64,000 nt of DNA from SYFY01 sp031385325. GTDB lineage: Bacteria > Pseudomonadota > Gammaproteobacteria > Pseudomonadales > Azotimanducaceae. Both the position numbers and the translations under genes were made by a program. Position 1 is the first letter of the stretch. The number at the start of each line of letters is the position of its first letter. This document shows, piece after piece, positions 52,197 through 61,700 of the stretch. Where the stretch lies: NCBI GenBank assembly GCA_031385325.1, contig JANNBJ010000168.1, positions 67,675-131,674 of the forward strand, written 5' to 3'. The notes under the pieces are model-generated. The model saw nothing but the letters and a program-made list of their open reading frames with translations, searched no databases and had not been told where the DNA came from.

Positions 52197-53366
52197 TCAG
52201 ATGGCCGCCAGCGCCTGTGCAAGATCCGCGATCAGATCTGCCTCGGTCTCAATCCCGACGCTCACCCGGATCAAACCGTCACCAATACCGAGTTTCTGCC
52301 GCACGTCCGGAGGAACACTCGCATGCGTCATGATGGCTGGATGCTCAATGAGCGACTCCACGCCACCCAGACTTTCTGCCAGCGTGAAGATGCGCACCGC
52401 TTCGAGAAATCTCCTGGCCCCGGCCAGGTCTGTATCCAGTTCCATGGCCAGCATGCCACCAAAACCGGACATCTGCCGAACCGCCAGTTCGTGCTGTGGA
52501 TGACTCGGCAGACCCGGATACATCACGCGCTTCACCCGTGGATGCGCTTCCAGAAATCGAGCGACCACCATCGCTCCTCTGGCGTGTGCCTGCATGCGCA
52601 CGGCCAGGGTCTTGAGACTGCGCAGACACAACCACGAATCGAAGGTTGCCTGCACACCGCCCACCGCATTGGCCATGAACTTGAGTTCGCCGCCGAGTTT
52701 GTCATCGTCGGTGATCACCACGCCACCAATCAGATCACTGTGGCCATTGATGTATTTGGTGGTGGAGTGCAGCACCAGATCAGCGCCCAGTTCCAGCGGC
52801 CGCTGGAAATACGGGCTCATGAAGGTGTTGTCGACCATGACCAGCACGTTTTGTTCATGCGCAATCGCCACCAGTGCCTGGATGTCTACCAGTTTCATGA
52901 GGGGGTTGGTCGGACTTTCCAGCCACAACATGCGGGTGTTGGGGCGCAACGCCCCGCGCAACGCCTCGGGGTTCGACAAGTCCAGATAGTCGAACGTTAT
53001 CCCTTGTTTGCGAAAAACCTTTTCGAACAATCGCAACGTGCCGCCATACATGTCATCGCAGCACACCACGTGGTCTCCCTGCGACAGCAGATGCATGACG
53101 GTGGTGGCCCCGACACATCCGGACGCGAACGCAAATCCGTGCCGACCACCCTCGAGATTGGCCACGCACTGTTCGTACGCGGCACGGGTGGGATTCTGCG
53201 AGCGGCTGTATTCGTAACCCTGATGCACGCCGGGAGATGACTGCGCAAACGTCGAGGTCAGGTACATCGGCGTGACCACCGCACCGGTTACCGGATCCGG
53301 TGATTGGCCCGCATGGATTGCCCTCGTCTCGAAACCCAACTGCCCGATGTCATTGTGATTTTTCAT
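52197..53366 (-). CDS. Cystathionine gamma-synthase/lyase family PLP enzyme
   Basis: A 389-residue transsulfuration enzyme of the Cys/Met metabolism family. FETRAIHAGQSPDPVTGAVV and YEYSRSQNPTRAAYEQCVAN are the N-terminal hallmarks. The PLP-contact Tyr/Gly are in DDMYGGTLRLFE, and the Schiff-base Lys is in LHSTTKYINGHSD near residue 207. ESLGGVESLIEHPAIMTHAS is also standard. Synthase, gamma-lyase and beta-lyase activities cannot be separated by sequence alone; the ESLGG region fits gamma-synthase or gamma-lyase. Confidence 0.93.
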   Translation of the reverse strand: MKNHNDIGQLGFETRAIHAGQSPDPVTGAVVTPMYLTSTFAQSSPGVHQGYEYSRSQNPTRAAYEQCVANLEGGRHGFAFASGCVGATTVMHLLSQGDHVVCCDDMYGGTLRLFEKVFRKQGITFDYLDLSNPEALRGALRPNTRMLWLESPTNPLMKLVDIQALVAIAHEQNVLVMVDNTFMSPYFQRPLELGADLVLHSTTKYINGHSDLIGGVVITDDDKLGGELKFMANAVGGVQATFDSWLCLRSLKTLAVRMQAHARGAMVVARFLEAHPRVKRVMYPGLPSHPQHELAVRQMSGFGGMLAMELDTDLAGARRFLEAVRIFTLAESLGGVESLIEHPAIMTHASVPPDVRQKLGIGDGLIRVSVGIETEADLIADLAQALAAI

Positions 53367-53481
53367 GTTGGCACGTTAGCTACCACTGGCCTGCTCGGCA
53401 AGGCTTTGCAGTACACTGCCGTTATCCGGACCTTCCACATACCGCGTTCGGAACCAGACCGCCGAGAACGGAGAAATCATC

Positions 53482-54177
53482 ATGTCGAGCCTTCGCACCC
53501 TGCTTACCGTTGGATCCCTGTTTTACCTGATGGTGGGCGTAACAATTCTGGAAACCGCCCAGGCTGCTGGCAGCAGTGGCGGCGGTGGTGGGTTCAGCGG
53601 CAGCGCGCCAGCGCCAGAGCGGCGTGCAAAGACACCTGAAGACATCGCCAACGGCCACTACAAGGCAGGCCTCAAGTTCAAGGCGAAGGCCTGGAAGGCT
53701 GAAGAGAAAGCCGCCAAGGCGACCAAGGACACCAAACGCGAGAAGCTGTTGGCACAGGCTCGTAAATTCTACGAAAAGGCCATGGCCTCGCAGGCAACGG
53801 CCATCAAGGTCAACGAACAGCACTACGAAGCCGCCAACGAACTCGGCTACGCGCTGCGCAAGACCGGCGACTATCGCAAGGCCATCGGCGCCTACAACTA
53901 CGCACTGCAACTGCGGCCGAGTTTCTATCCGGCAATCGAGTATCGCGGTGAAGCGTTCCTGATGATGGGTTTCATCAAGGAATCCCAAGAGGCCTACATG
54001 ACACTGTTCCGCAACGACCGGGAGCTGGCCGATCAACTGATGGCGACCATGGAAAAGTGGCACGCAGCTCAACCCGATGGCGGCCCAAAAAAGGCATTCG
54101 CAGACTGGCTGGCCGAGCGCAAACAACTCGCCTCGATTGGCCACGATCTGTCGTCCAACAACACGCGCGTCTGGTAG
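53482..54177 (+). CDS. Exported TPR-repeat protein
   Basis: A 231-residue protein with a signal peptide (MSSLRTLLTVGSLFYLMVGV, cleavage near AQAAGSS), then a Gly/Ser-rich linker and a Lys/Ala-rich helical section. At least two TPR motifs follow (EAANELGYALRKTGDYRKAI and SFYPAIEYRGEAFLMMGFIK). CGGAG precedes the ATG. TPR proteins mediate complexes; the partner may be the MauG-like protein encoded just downstream. No other function can be read. Confidence 0.85.
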   Translation: MSSLRTLLTVGSLFYLMVGVTILETAQAAGSSGGGGGFSGSAPAPERRAKTPEDIANGHYKAGLKFKAKAWKAEEKAAKATKDTKREKLLAQARKFYEKAMASQATAIKVNEQHYEAANELGYALRKTGDYRKAIGAYNYALQLRPSFYPAIEYRGEAFLMMGFIKESQEAYMTLFRNDRELADQLMATMEKWHAAQPDGGPKKAFADWLAERKQLASIGHDLSSNNTRVW

Positions 54178-54188
54178 AGGTTCGAACA

Positions 54189-55118
54189 CTGCGCTTTTTC
54201 TGTCTCTTACTGCTACTGGCCTGTGCACAGGCCAGCAGTGAGTACCTCTGGCAATTGCCTGATGGTCTGATCCCGCCGCCGGAGCCCGCCGATAACCCGA
54301 TGACCGAACCCAAGGTTCGCCTTGGGGAAATCCTGTTCAGTGACCCGCGCCTGTCCATGAATGGAACCACGAGTTGCGCGACCTGCCATGATCCAACCCG
54401 GTTTTTTACCGATGGACGCACGACAGCCATTGGCGCACTGGGCGATCAACATCCGCGCAATACGCCCACCCTCTGGAACAGTGCCTACAACGTTTCCTTT
54501 ACGTGGCTGGATGCTGGCCTGACCACCCTTGAGCAGCAGATGAGAATCCCCTTGACCGGCACCTCGCCGATTGAAATGGGCTTCACCCCGGCGCTGCTGC
54601 CGGCCCTGCAGGCAGACCTGATCCTCAACTCCCAACATCGGCTGGCGTTTGGGAAAGAGCCGATGTCGGCAGACACGATCATCAAGGCAATCGCCTCATT
54701 CGTACGCACCCTGATTCGAATCGACCAACCGTTTGATCGCTACTTTCTTGAAAACGACGCATCTGGCATGTCGCCCGAAGCAAAGCGGGGACTGGCGCTG
54801 TTCTTTTCGCCGCGCCTTGGTTGTGGCAATTGTCATGCGGGGACACATCTGTCCGGGCCGACGTACGACCCTGACCAGATCGTCGCGCCGGTGTTCCATC
54901 GAACCGCGGTGAGTGACGCAACTTTTCCTGTACGGGCACCAAGCCTGCGATTCGTCAGCCTGACCGCGCCGTACATGCACGACGGGAACCTGCCGACACT
55001 GGAAGCCGTGGTAACGTTCTATCTGAGTGGCGGCGGACAGAACGCGGAGCATCTGAGTCGATTCGAATTGACCGACACTGAACGTCTCGAACTCATCGCA
55101 TTTCTGAAGACCCTATAG
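54189..55118 (+). CDS. MauG/cytochrome c peroxidase-family di-heme protein
   Basis: A di-haem c-type cytochrome of the peroxidase/MauG family with CATCHD near residue 63 and CGNCHAG near residue 212. LGEILFSDPRLSMNGTTSCA and NTPTLWNSAYNVSFTWLDA are family blocks. No ATG, GTG or TTG lies at the natural start. Either a CTG at 54189, with AGAGG about eight bases upstream and giving a signal sequence LRFFCLLLLLACAQASS, is used, or translation begins at the ATG 132 bases upstream inside the TPR gene. I give the former. It probably reduces peroxide or oxidises a partner in the periplasm. Confidence 0.85.
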   Translation: MRFFCLLLLLACAQASSEYLWQLPDGLIPPPEPADNPMTEPKVRLGEILFSDPRLSMNGTTSCATCHDPTRFFTDGRTTAIGALGDQHPRNTPTLWNSAYNVSFTWLDAGLTTLEQQMRIPLTGTSPIEMGFTPALLPALQADLILNSQHRLAFGKEPMSADTIIKAIASFVRTLIRIDQPFDRYFLENDASGMSPEAKRGLALFFSPRLGCGNCHAGTHLSGPTYDPDQIVAPVFHRTAVSDATFPVRAPSLRFVSLTAPYMHDGNLPTLEAVVTFYLSGGGQNAEHLSRFELTDTERLELIAFLKTL

Positions 55119-55135
55119 GCGACAGTTCGTCACGT

Positions 55136-57019
55136 CTATGGATGTGGCCCACGCAACGCCTTGACCTCGGCTTCCAGCCGGACAGCCGACACCTCCGCAG
55201 CCGGAATGGGCTCACCAGCGATGATGTGGACCCGGCTCCAGAATCGTCCCTTGGGTCGAAACACACCATCGCGATGACTGAAAAAACTGCCCCATAGCCC
55301 GCGCAAGGCCATCGGCAGAACCCTGACCGGCGTTGCCGAGATGATGCGTTCGATGCCGCGTTTGAATTCAGCAATCTCGCCATCACGCGTCAGCGCGCCC
55401 TCCGGGAAAATGCAGAGGAGATCACCGGCTCGCAGACCATTGTGAATCGTCGTGAACGCAGCCTCGTACGCAACCGGATCGGCGGCCTTTGAATCGATCG
55501 GGATCGCGCGACCGGTACGGAAAACGAAGTTGAGGACCGGCACTTCGAAAATCGGCTTGAACATCACAAAGCGGATTGGCCGCCGAACTGCGCCGGCAAG
55601 CAGCAGGGCATCCACGAAGGTCACATGGTTGCAGACCAGCACCATACCTCCGGTATCCGGGATGCGCTCCAGGTTTTCGTGAGTGACCCGGTACATCGTA
55701 TGGCTGAGCAGCCACACCAGAAATCGCATCGCGAATTCTGGGACCTGCTGGAAGACGAAGAGTGATACCACCACATTCATCATGAACAGAGTCAGGAGCA
55801 GCTCGGGAATCGACAGACCAGCAAATTCAAGCAGCACAATGGCGAGCAATGCAGATACCACCATGAAGACCGCATTGAGCACATTGTTCGCAGCGATGAT
55901 TCGCGCCCGCCGATCTTCAGGCGTGCGGATCTGTACCAGTGCATAGAGCGGGACTATGAACAGCCCACCCGAAAAGCCAATCAGGAAGACATCAATCAGG
56001 ACGCGCCATGAGCCTTCAACACCGGTGAAGCTCTGCCACGTGGTGGCTTCAACGACCTGCAGGGACCCGATGGCAAAATACAGATCCACCCCTGCCAACG
56101 ACAATCCAAAGGCGCCAATGGGGACGATGCCCATCTCGACCCGACGACCGGACAACCGCTCGCAAGCCAGTGAACCCAGTGCAATGGACAGCGTGAATAC
56201 TGCCAGCACCAGAGTCACTACCGTCGAATCGCCATGCAGATGCAGCCGCACCAGGTTGGGTATCTGCGCCGTCATGGCCGACCCGAGCAGCCAGAACCAG
56301 GAGATCCCCATGATCGAGAGATACACCGCATGACGAAGCCTGGCGATGCGCAGGATCGACATCGTCTCTTTCCAGAGATTCCAGCTCACCGTGACCGTGC
56401 TTCCAGCCGATGGCGCCGGCGGAACGAACATCGCCGAGATCAGACCCGCAACCGAGACGGCTACCACCAGTACAGAAAGTACGACGCCGACATTGCTCAT
56501 CGCTGCAACCAGCCCACCTGCAATGGTGCCCAGCAGAATGGCTACGAACGTCCCCATCTCGATTTGCGCGTTGCCACCCACCAACTCCGACTCATGCAGA
56601 TGCTGGGGCAGTACAGCGTACTTGAGCGGTCCGAAGAAGGTGCTCTGCAGACCGAGCAGAAACAAGACCGTCAACATGCCGATCACAGACTGACTGAAGA
56701 CGGACACACAGGCAAAGATGGCGATCACCAACTCTGCAATCTTGCAGTAGCGGATCAGGCGCGCCTTGTCGTACTTGTCGGCCAGCTGACCAGCCACCGC
56801 CGAGAATAGAAAGAACGGCAGGATGAAGAGCCCCGCCGCGATGTTCACATACAGATTGCTGGACTCAGCATTGACCAGCCCACCAAAGACAAAGATCAGT
56901 GTGATGGCGGCCTTGAACAGGTTGTCATTGAACGCGCCGAAAAACTGGGTGAAGAACAAGGGTGCAAATCGACGTTCGCCAAGTAACCGGAACTGACCGC
57001 TGTGTTCGGAATCACTCAT
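55136..57019 (-). CDS. MFS transporter-acyltransferase fusion (LplT-PlsC type)
   Basis: A 627-residue protein with about 12 membrane helices of an LplT-like major facilitator (residues 15-420), then a cytosolic PlsC domain. The acyltransferase motifs are VCNHVTFVDALLL (NHx4D) near residue 460 and IFPEGALTRDGEIAEFKRG. In E. coli LplT and Aas are separate proteins that bring in and re-acylate lysophospholipids. Here the acyl-ACP synthetase domain of Aas is missing. The start overlaps the upstream tauD-like stop (ATGA). Confidence 0.92.
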   Translation of the reverse strand: MSDSEHSGQFRLLGERRFAPLFFTQFFGAFNDNLFKAAITLIFVFGGLVNAESSNLYVNIAAGLFILPFFLFSAVAGQLADKYDKARLIRYCKIAELVIAIFACVSVFSQSVIGMLTVLFLLGLQSTFFGPLKYAVLPQHLHESELVGGNAQIEMGTFVAILLGTIAGGLVAAMSNVGVVLSVLVVAVSVAGLISAMFVPPAPSAGSTVTVSWNLWKETMSILRIARLRHAVYLSIMGISWFWLLGSAMTAQIPNLVRLHLHGDSTVVTLVLAVFTLSIALGSLACERLSGRRVEMGIVPIGAFGLSLAGVDLYFAIGSLQVVEATTWQSFTGVEGSWRVLIDVFLIGFSGGLFIVPLYALVQIRTPEDRRARIIAANNVLNAVFMVVSALLAIVLLEFAGLSIPELLLTLFMMNVVVSLFVFQQVPEFAMRFLVWLLSHTMYRVTHENLERIPDTGGMVLVCNHVTFVDALLLAGAVRRPIRFVMFKPIFEVPVLNFVFRTGRAIPIDSKAADPVAYEAAFTTIHNGLRAGDLLCIFPEGALTRDGEIAEFKRGIERIISATPVRVLPMALRGLWGSFFSHRDGVFRPKGRFWSRVHIIAGEPIPAAEVSAVRLEAEVKALRGPHP

Positions 57020-57855
57020 ACGGGCACATCACCACGAATGGTGACCCGCCACAAACGCCGGTGCTGCGGGAAATAATCGTTGACCGGTTTGTGCTGCGTG
57101 ATGCGATTATCCCAGATCGCAATCGTGCCCGGCTGCCACTGCAGCCGAACCGTAAACTCCGGTGTCACCACGTGTGCATACAACATGGCGAGGAGCGCTG
57201 CGCTCTCATCCCGCGTCAGCCCTTCAATGGCGGATGTGAACAACGGGTTTACAAAAATCGCCTTCGCGCCGGTTTCGGGATGTGTACGTATAACGGGGTG
57301 GTTCACGGGTGGATTCGCCGCAACCGCCGGTGCCAGACGCTCTGCACCGCCGGGCTCAGCAAGACTCTCCTTGAATCCCTGCCGAAAGTCGTGGGTCGCA
57401 CGCAACGGCAACAGGAACTTCTGCAGCGGCTTCGACAAGGCTGCAAACGCAGCGCTGCTGCTGGCCCAGAGTGTGTCGCCACCAAAGCTCGGCAGCACGT
57501 TGGCATACAGCATGGTGAAGTGTGGCGGTGTGGGGCTGAAGGTCATATCCGAGTGCCACACCTCGATCTTGCTGGGCTTCTCGGCAGTGCTCTCGAGGAT
57601 CTGAACTGCAGCGCCCTGGTCGATGGTTTCGTACGCCTGATGCCCGAGGATTTCCCCAAGCTGTCGCGCGCAGGCGGCGTAGGCTTCGACATCCATTGTC
57701 TGCCCACGAAAAAACGCCACGCCGTGTTCGGTGACGAGCCCACGAATCTGCTGCACGAGACCGGCATCATGCGCCATGCGCGAAACATCGATGCCTCGCA
57801 CTTCCACGCCAAGGGCGCCTGCTGCTTTCTTGATCTCCATTGGGTCAGCCCGCAT
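57016..57855 (-). CDS. TauD/TfdA-family Fe(II)/2OG dioxygenase
   Basis: A 279-residue dioxygenase. His-x-Asp is in KIEVWHSDMTFSPTPP near residue 100, the distal His in WDNRITQHKPVNDYF, and the 2OG-binding Arg in RRLWRVTIRGD. GALGVEVRGIDVSRM at the N-terminus is typical. Members oxidise sulfonates, aryloxyacids or other carboxylates; substrate unknown. It is first in a minus-strand pair with the lipid transporter fusion. A second in-frame start five codons later is possible. Confidence 0.9.
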   Translation of the reverse strand: MRADPMEIKKAAGALGVEVRGIDVSRMAHDAGLVQQIRGLVTEHGVAFFRGQTMDVEAYAACARQLGEILGHQAYETIDQGAAVQILESTAEKPSKIEVWHSDMTFSPTPPHFTMLYANVLPSFGGDTLWASSSAAFAALSKPLQKFLLPLRATHDFRQGFKESLAEPGGAERLAPAVAANPPVNHPVIRTHPETGAKAIFVNPLFTSAIEGLTRDESAALLAMLYAHVVTPEFTVRLQWQPGTIAIWDNRITQHKPVNDYFPQHRRLWRVTIRGDVPV

Positions 57856-57886
57856 GCTGTGTCACTCAGTAATTTCGCTCATACCC

Positions 57887-58525
57887 ATGCCAGCTCACGA
57901 AGGCGTTGTCCAGTTCGGTTATACCTTGAGGCAATCCTTGCCGCCGCACACGGCCGGCGCAGACTTTGCGGAATTGCAGAGCTGGCGGAGCATTCTGCAT
58001 CGCCTCTCACTGCTCGGCCAGTCAGACGATCTCTACGAAGGTTTCGCCTACGGCAATCTGTCCATGCGTCGGCCTGATATGGGCATATCCTTCCTCATCA
58101 GCGCAACACAAACCGGCGGGCTCGAGCATACCGCGCCAATTGACTGGGTGTTTATCGAACATTACGATCTCGCGACTTTCAAGGTCGTTGCCGTTGGGCA
58201 GAAACCACCCTCGTCTGAATCCATCACCCATGCCATGGTGTATGCAGCGGATACGAACATTGCCTTCGTACTGCATGTGCACAACCACGACATCTGGAGG
58301 CATGCCGCAGCGCTCGGCCTTGCCTCCACCGGCCTGGACACGGGGTATGGCTCACCAGCGCTCGCACACGAGGTATCCCGACTGCTGATCGACAACCCTG
58401 TTCGGCCGCTTGTTTTCACAACACCTGGCCACGAAGACGGAGTTTTCGCATGTGGCGCTGACCTTGGGGAGACGGCCAGTGCGCTGATCAGACTGCTTGC
58501 AACCGCGCGCACATTTCAGTCTTGA
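57887..58525 (+). CDS. Class II aldolase/adducin-like protein
   Basis: A 212-residue protein of the class II aldolase fold. GNLSMRRPDMGISFLISATQ near residue 65, the metal-binding-type LHVHNHDIWRHAAALGLAS near residue 124, and TPGHEDGVFACGADLGETAS are recognisable. The histidines expected for Zn2+ are kept. It is divergent from the tauD-like gene, with only about 30 bp between the starts. Another ATG at 57854 would make the two genes overlap at their starts. Function unknown. Confidence 0.75.
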   Translation: MPAHEGVVQFGYTLRQSLPPHTAGADFAELQSWRSILHRLSLLGQSDDLYEGFAYGNLSMRRPDMGISFLISATQTGGLEHTAPIDWVFIEHYDLATFKVVAVGQKPPSSESITHAMVYAADTNIAFVLHVHNHDIWRHAAALGLASTGLDTGYGSPALAHEVSRLLIDNPVRPLVFTTPGHEDGVFACGADLGETASALIRLLATARTFQS

Positions 58526-58763
58526 CGATTGCTCTAAAGGGAATCTTTCGTCAGTGAGTCGATTCCGCGTTCAGGCTTTACCTCACGCCCGCGACGTGTA
58601 ATTCTCTGCACTTCTGGCGGGTTGCCCAAAAGCACCTGCGGATGTCAGAGGGCAGGGAGAACTTTCTGACGATTCTGATGAGGGACGGCACACGTTCCAT
58701 GTCCGCAACAGCGCACGAGGTGTCTGGCTTGCGGGGTTATCAGTGTTACAGGGAGTAATTTCC
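58526..58763. other. Non-coding leader of the rhs gene
   Basis: Between the aldolase-like stop and the rhs start I see no convincing ORF, hairpin or RNA gene. The last 20 bases carry the GGGAG ribosome site for rhs. A long leader is possible. Confidence 0.5.
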
Positions 58764-61700
58764 GTGCTCGATCTGCTCACGCCTTCGAAGTCTCCTTCGT
58801 TGACTCGCAGTTATGCGCTCTGCCTTGTGCTGAGCGTCGCGACCAGTCTTGCTCACGCGGATATCGGTGAAGTTAAGTGCAACTACAGCGGCTACTTTGC
58901 TGGACCGGAGGGTGGGCAAACTGCCTTCGATGCCGCCACGGCCGTCGGGGGTCTGACGATCTACTCGAACTCGCCCACATACCAATACGCCTGTTCGAAC
59001 GGCGGATCGACCCACGCCTACGTGGTATGGGCTAGCCGAGAGATTACCGGAACGTCGCCAAACCAAACCATTACCGATGACTTCAAGACCTTTCACTATG
59101 ACTTTCTACCCGCGAACCTGCAGCGGTTGCCTGATGACACCACAGGCAAGGGGGATCATTGTGCAGGCAATCCAATCAATCCCTTGTCTGGGAACAAATA
59201 CCAGACAGAAACCGACTACTACGGCTCGGGCGTCCTGCCTCTGGAGTTCGTCCGCACCTATAACAGCACTACGAACAATTGGCAGTTCTCGTATGGCTCA
59301 GGCTATGCCAATGAGCAACTCGTGTTGGACGATGGTGCGAGGAAAGCCACGAAACATATTGCAGCTACCCAATACGTGTACACCAGTGGGTCTTGCGGCA
59401 ACTCATGTTCATCAGGGTTCACGCCGAATACTGCTGCAGTATTCATGTTGGATGACAACAACTACTACGCCGCGGCTAGCGGCACCCTCGTCCGCTTCAC
59501 CAACCCCGACGGCATCATCGACACCTTCGACATGGCCAACGGCGGACGACTCATCCGACGCGAAAATCCAACCGGTCAGTTCCTGACCTTCACCTATACC
59601 AGCGGCAGGCTCACCCGGGTCACGCACTTCAGCAGCCGCCAGATCAACCTGACTTACGACACTTCGGGCCGCCTCGCCACCATGAAGGATCCGAGCAACC
59701 GGGTGACGTCCTACACCTGGGACACCCAGAATCGCCTCACCCGGGTGACTTATCCGGATGCAACGACAGCCACCACCGACAATCCGTTTCGCACCTACCA
59801 CTACGAGAACACCACGTTCCCGCTCAAGCTCACCGGCATCACCGATGAAACGGGTCAACGCTATGCAACTTACGGGTACGACGCAGAGGGTCGCGCCAAT
59901 CTCACCGAACATGCGGGTGGTGCGGATCGTCATACCTTCAACTACAACCTGTCGCCTAGCGATGGCATACAGACCAACGATACGGTCACAGTGACCAATC
60001 CGCTGGGCCGGGACACCACCTATCACCTGCACCTGGATGGCCGACGTACCCGGGTGACCCAACTCGATGGCGCGGCGACGTCACTGTGCGGCGCCATCAC
60101 GTCCAGCATGGAATACGACTACAACAACTTCGTCTCCCGCCGCACGGACAACGAAGGCAACGTCACCACATACGCCCACAACGCACGAGGACTGGAAGAA
60201 TCACGCACTGAAGCCTTTGGCACTGCAGACGCGCGCACGATCACCACGCAGTGGCACCCGACACGCACACTGCCCACCCAGATCGTGTCTCCCGGCCAAA
60301 CGGAAGATCGCACCTACGACACCGCTGGCCGCATGCTGACGCGCACGCTGACCGACACGCAGACCCAGACGATCCCCTACTCGACCAACGGCAACACCCG
60401 AACCTGGACGTACACCTACAACCCGACGTTTGGCCTGGTGGCCAGCATCGACGGACCTCGCACGGATGTCGCCGACGTCACCACCTTCACCTATGACCTC
60501 AAAGGCGACCTGCTCACCACCACCAACCCCCTGGGCCACGTGACCACTGTCGTTGCGCGCGACACCCGTGGGTTGCCCACCCAGGTCCGCGACGCCAACA
60601 ACGTCATCACGGTACTCACCTGGGATGCACGGTCTCGCCTGACACAACAGAACATCCAGCATGCCACCGGCAATGCGATCACCAAATACGCCTATGACGC
60701 CGTCGGTCAGCTGACGCGGGTGACGCTACCGAACAACAGTTTCCTGAACTATCACTACGACGCCGCGCAGCGCCTGGTCGCCGTGTCCAACAACACCAGT
60801 GAACGGGTTGATTACGCACTCAACGCCGCCGGGGATCGCACGGCCGAAGCCATCAGGAACCCCAGCGCCACCATCACCCGCACGATGACCCGTGTCTTCG
60901 ATGAACTGTCGCGTCTGCGCCAGCATCTGGGCGCCAACAGCCAGGACATGGGGTACACCTGGGATGACAACAACAATCTGGTCGGCATGGATGACGCCCT
61001 CGGTCGGCAGACCGTGCAGGACTACGATGCCCTCGACCGCCTGATCCGCATTACTGATCCCGCCGTGCAGGACACGGCTCTGGACTATGACGCACGGGAC
61101 AACCTCATCGCTGTCACCGACCCCATCGGTGTCACCACCTCCTACGTCCACGATGGCCTCGATAACCTCATCCAGGAATCGAGCCCCGATATCGGCACCA
61201 CCACGCACGTGTATGACACCGCCGGCAACCGCATCCAGTCCACCGATGCGCGTGGCGTGGTGGTGCAATACACCTACGATGCCCTGAACCGGCAACTGAC
61301 CACCACGTATCCCGGCAGCACCAGCGAGAACGCCGTCTTCACCTATGACGCCGGCACCAACGGCAAGGGCCAGCTCACCGGCATGACCGACCCGTCCGGC
61401 ACCACCACCTGGACCTACGATCATCGGGGCAACGTCCTGAGCGAAAGTCGCACCATCGCCAGCACCACGCTCACCGCGAGCTATACCTGGAACACCACGG
61501 ACCTGCTCACCCGCATCACCTATCCCAGTGGTCGTGTCGCAACCGTAACCTTCGACACCCTCGGCCGCACCACGCGCATCACCACCAACCTGCCCGGCAT
61601 CACCGCACAGAACGTGGTGAGCGCGGTGACCTATGCGCCCTTCGGAGGCACCACCGGCTGGCTGGGCGGAAATGCCCTGACGCATACCCGGCTGCTGGAT

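Noticed and set aside
52194..53240. 348-codon plus-strand frame over the PLP transsulfuration enzyme
   Set aside because: Antisense shadow; His/Gln-rich with no recognisable fold.
53422..54228. 268-codon minus-strand frame over the TPR gene
   Set aside because: Shadow of the plus-strand gene, which has a signal peptide and TPR motifs.
56962..58077. 371-codon plus-strand frame across the tauD-like gene
   Set aside because: It crosses the conserved dioxygenase antisense and runs through the start of the aldolase-like gene in another frame.
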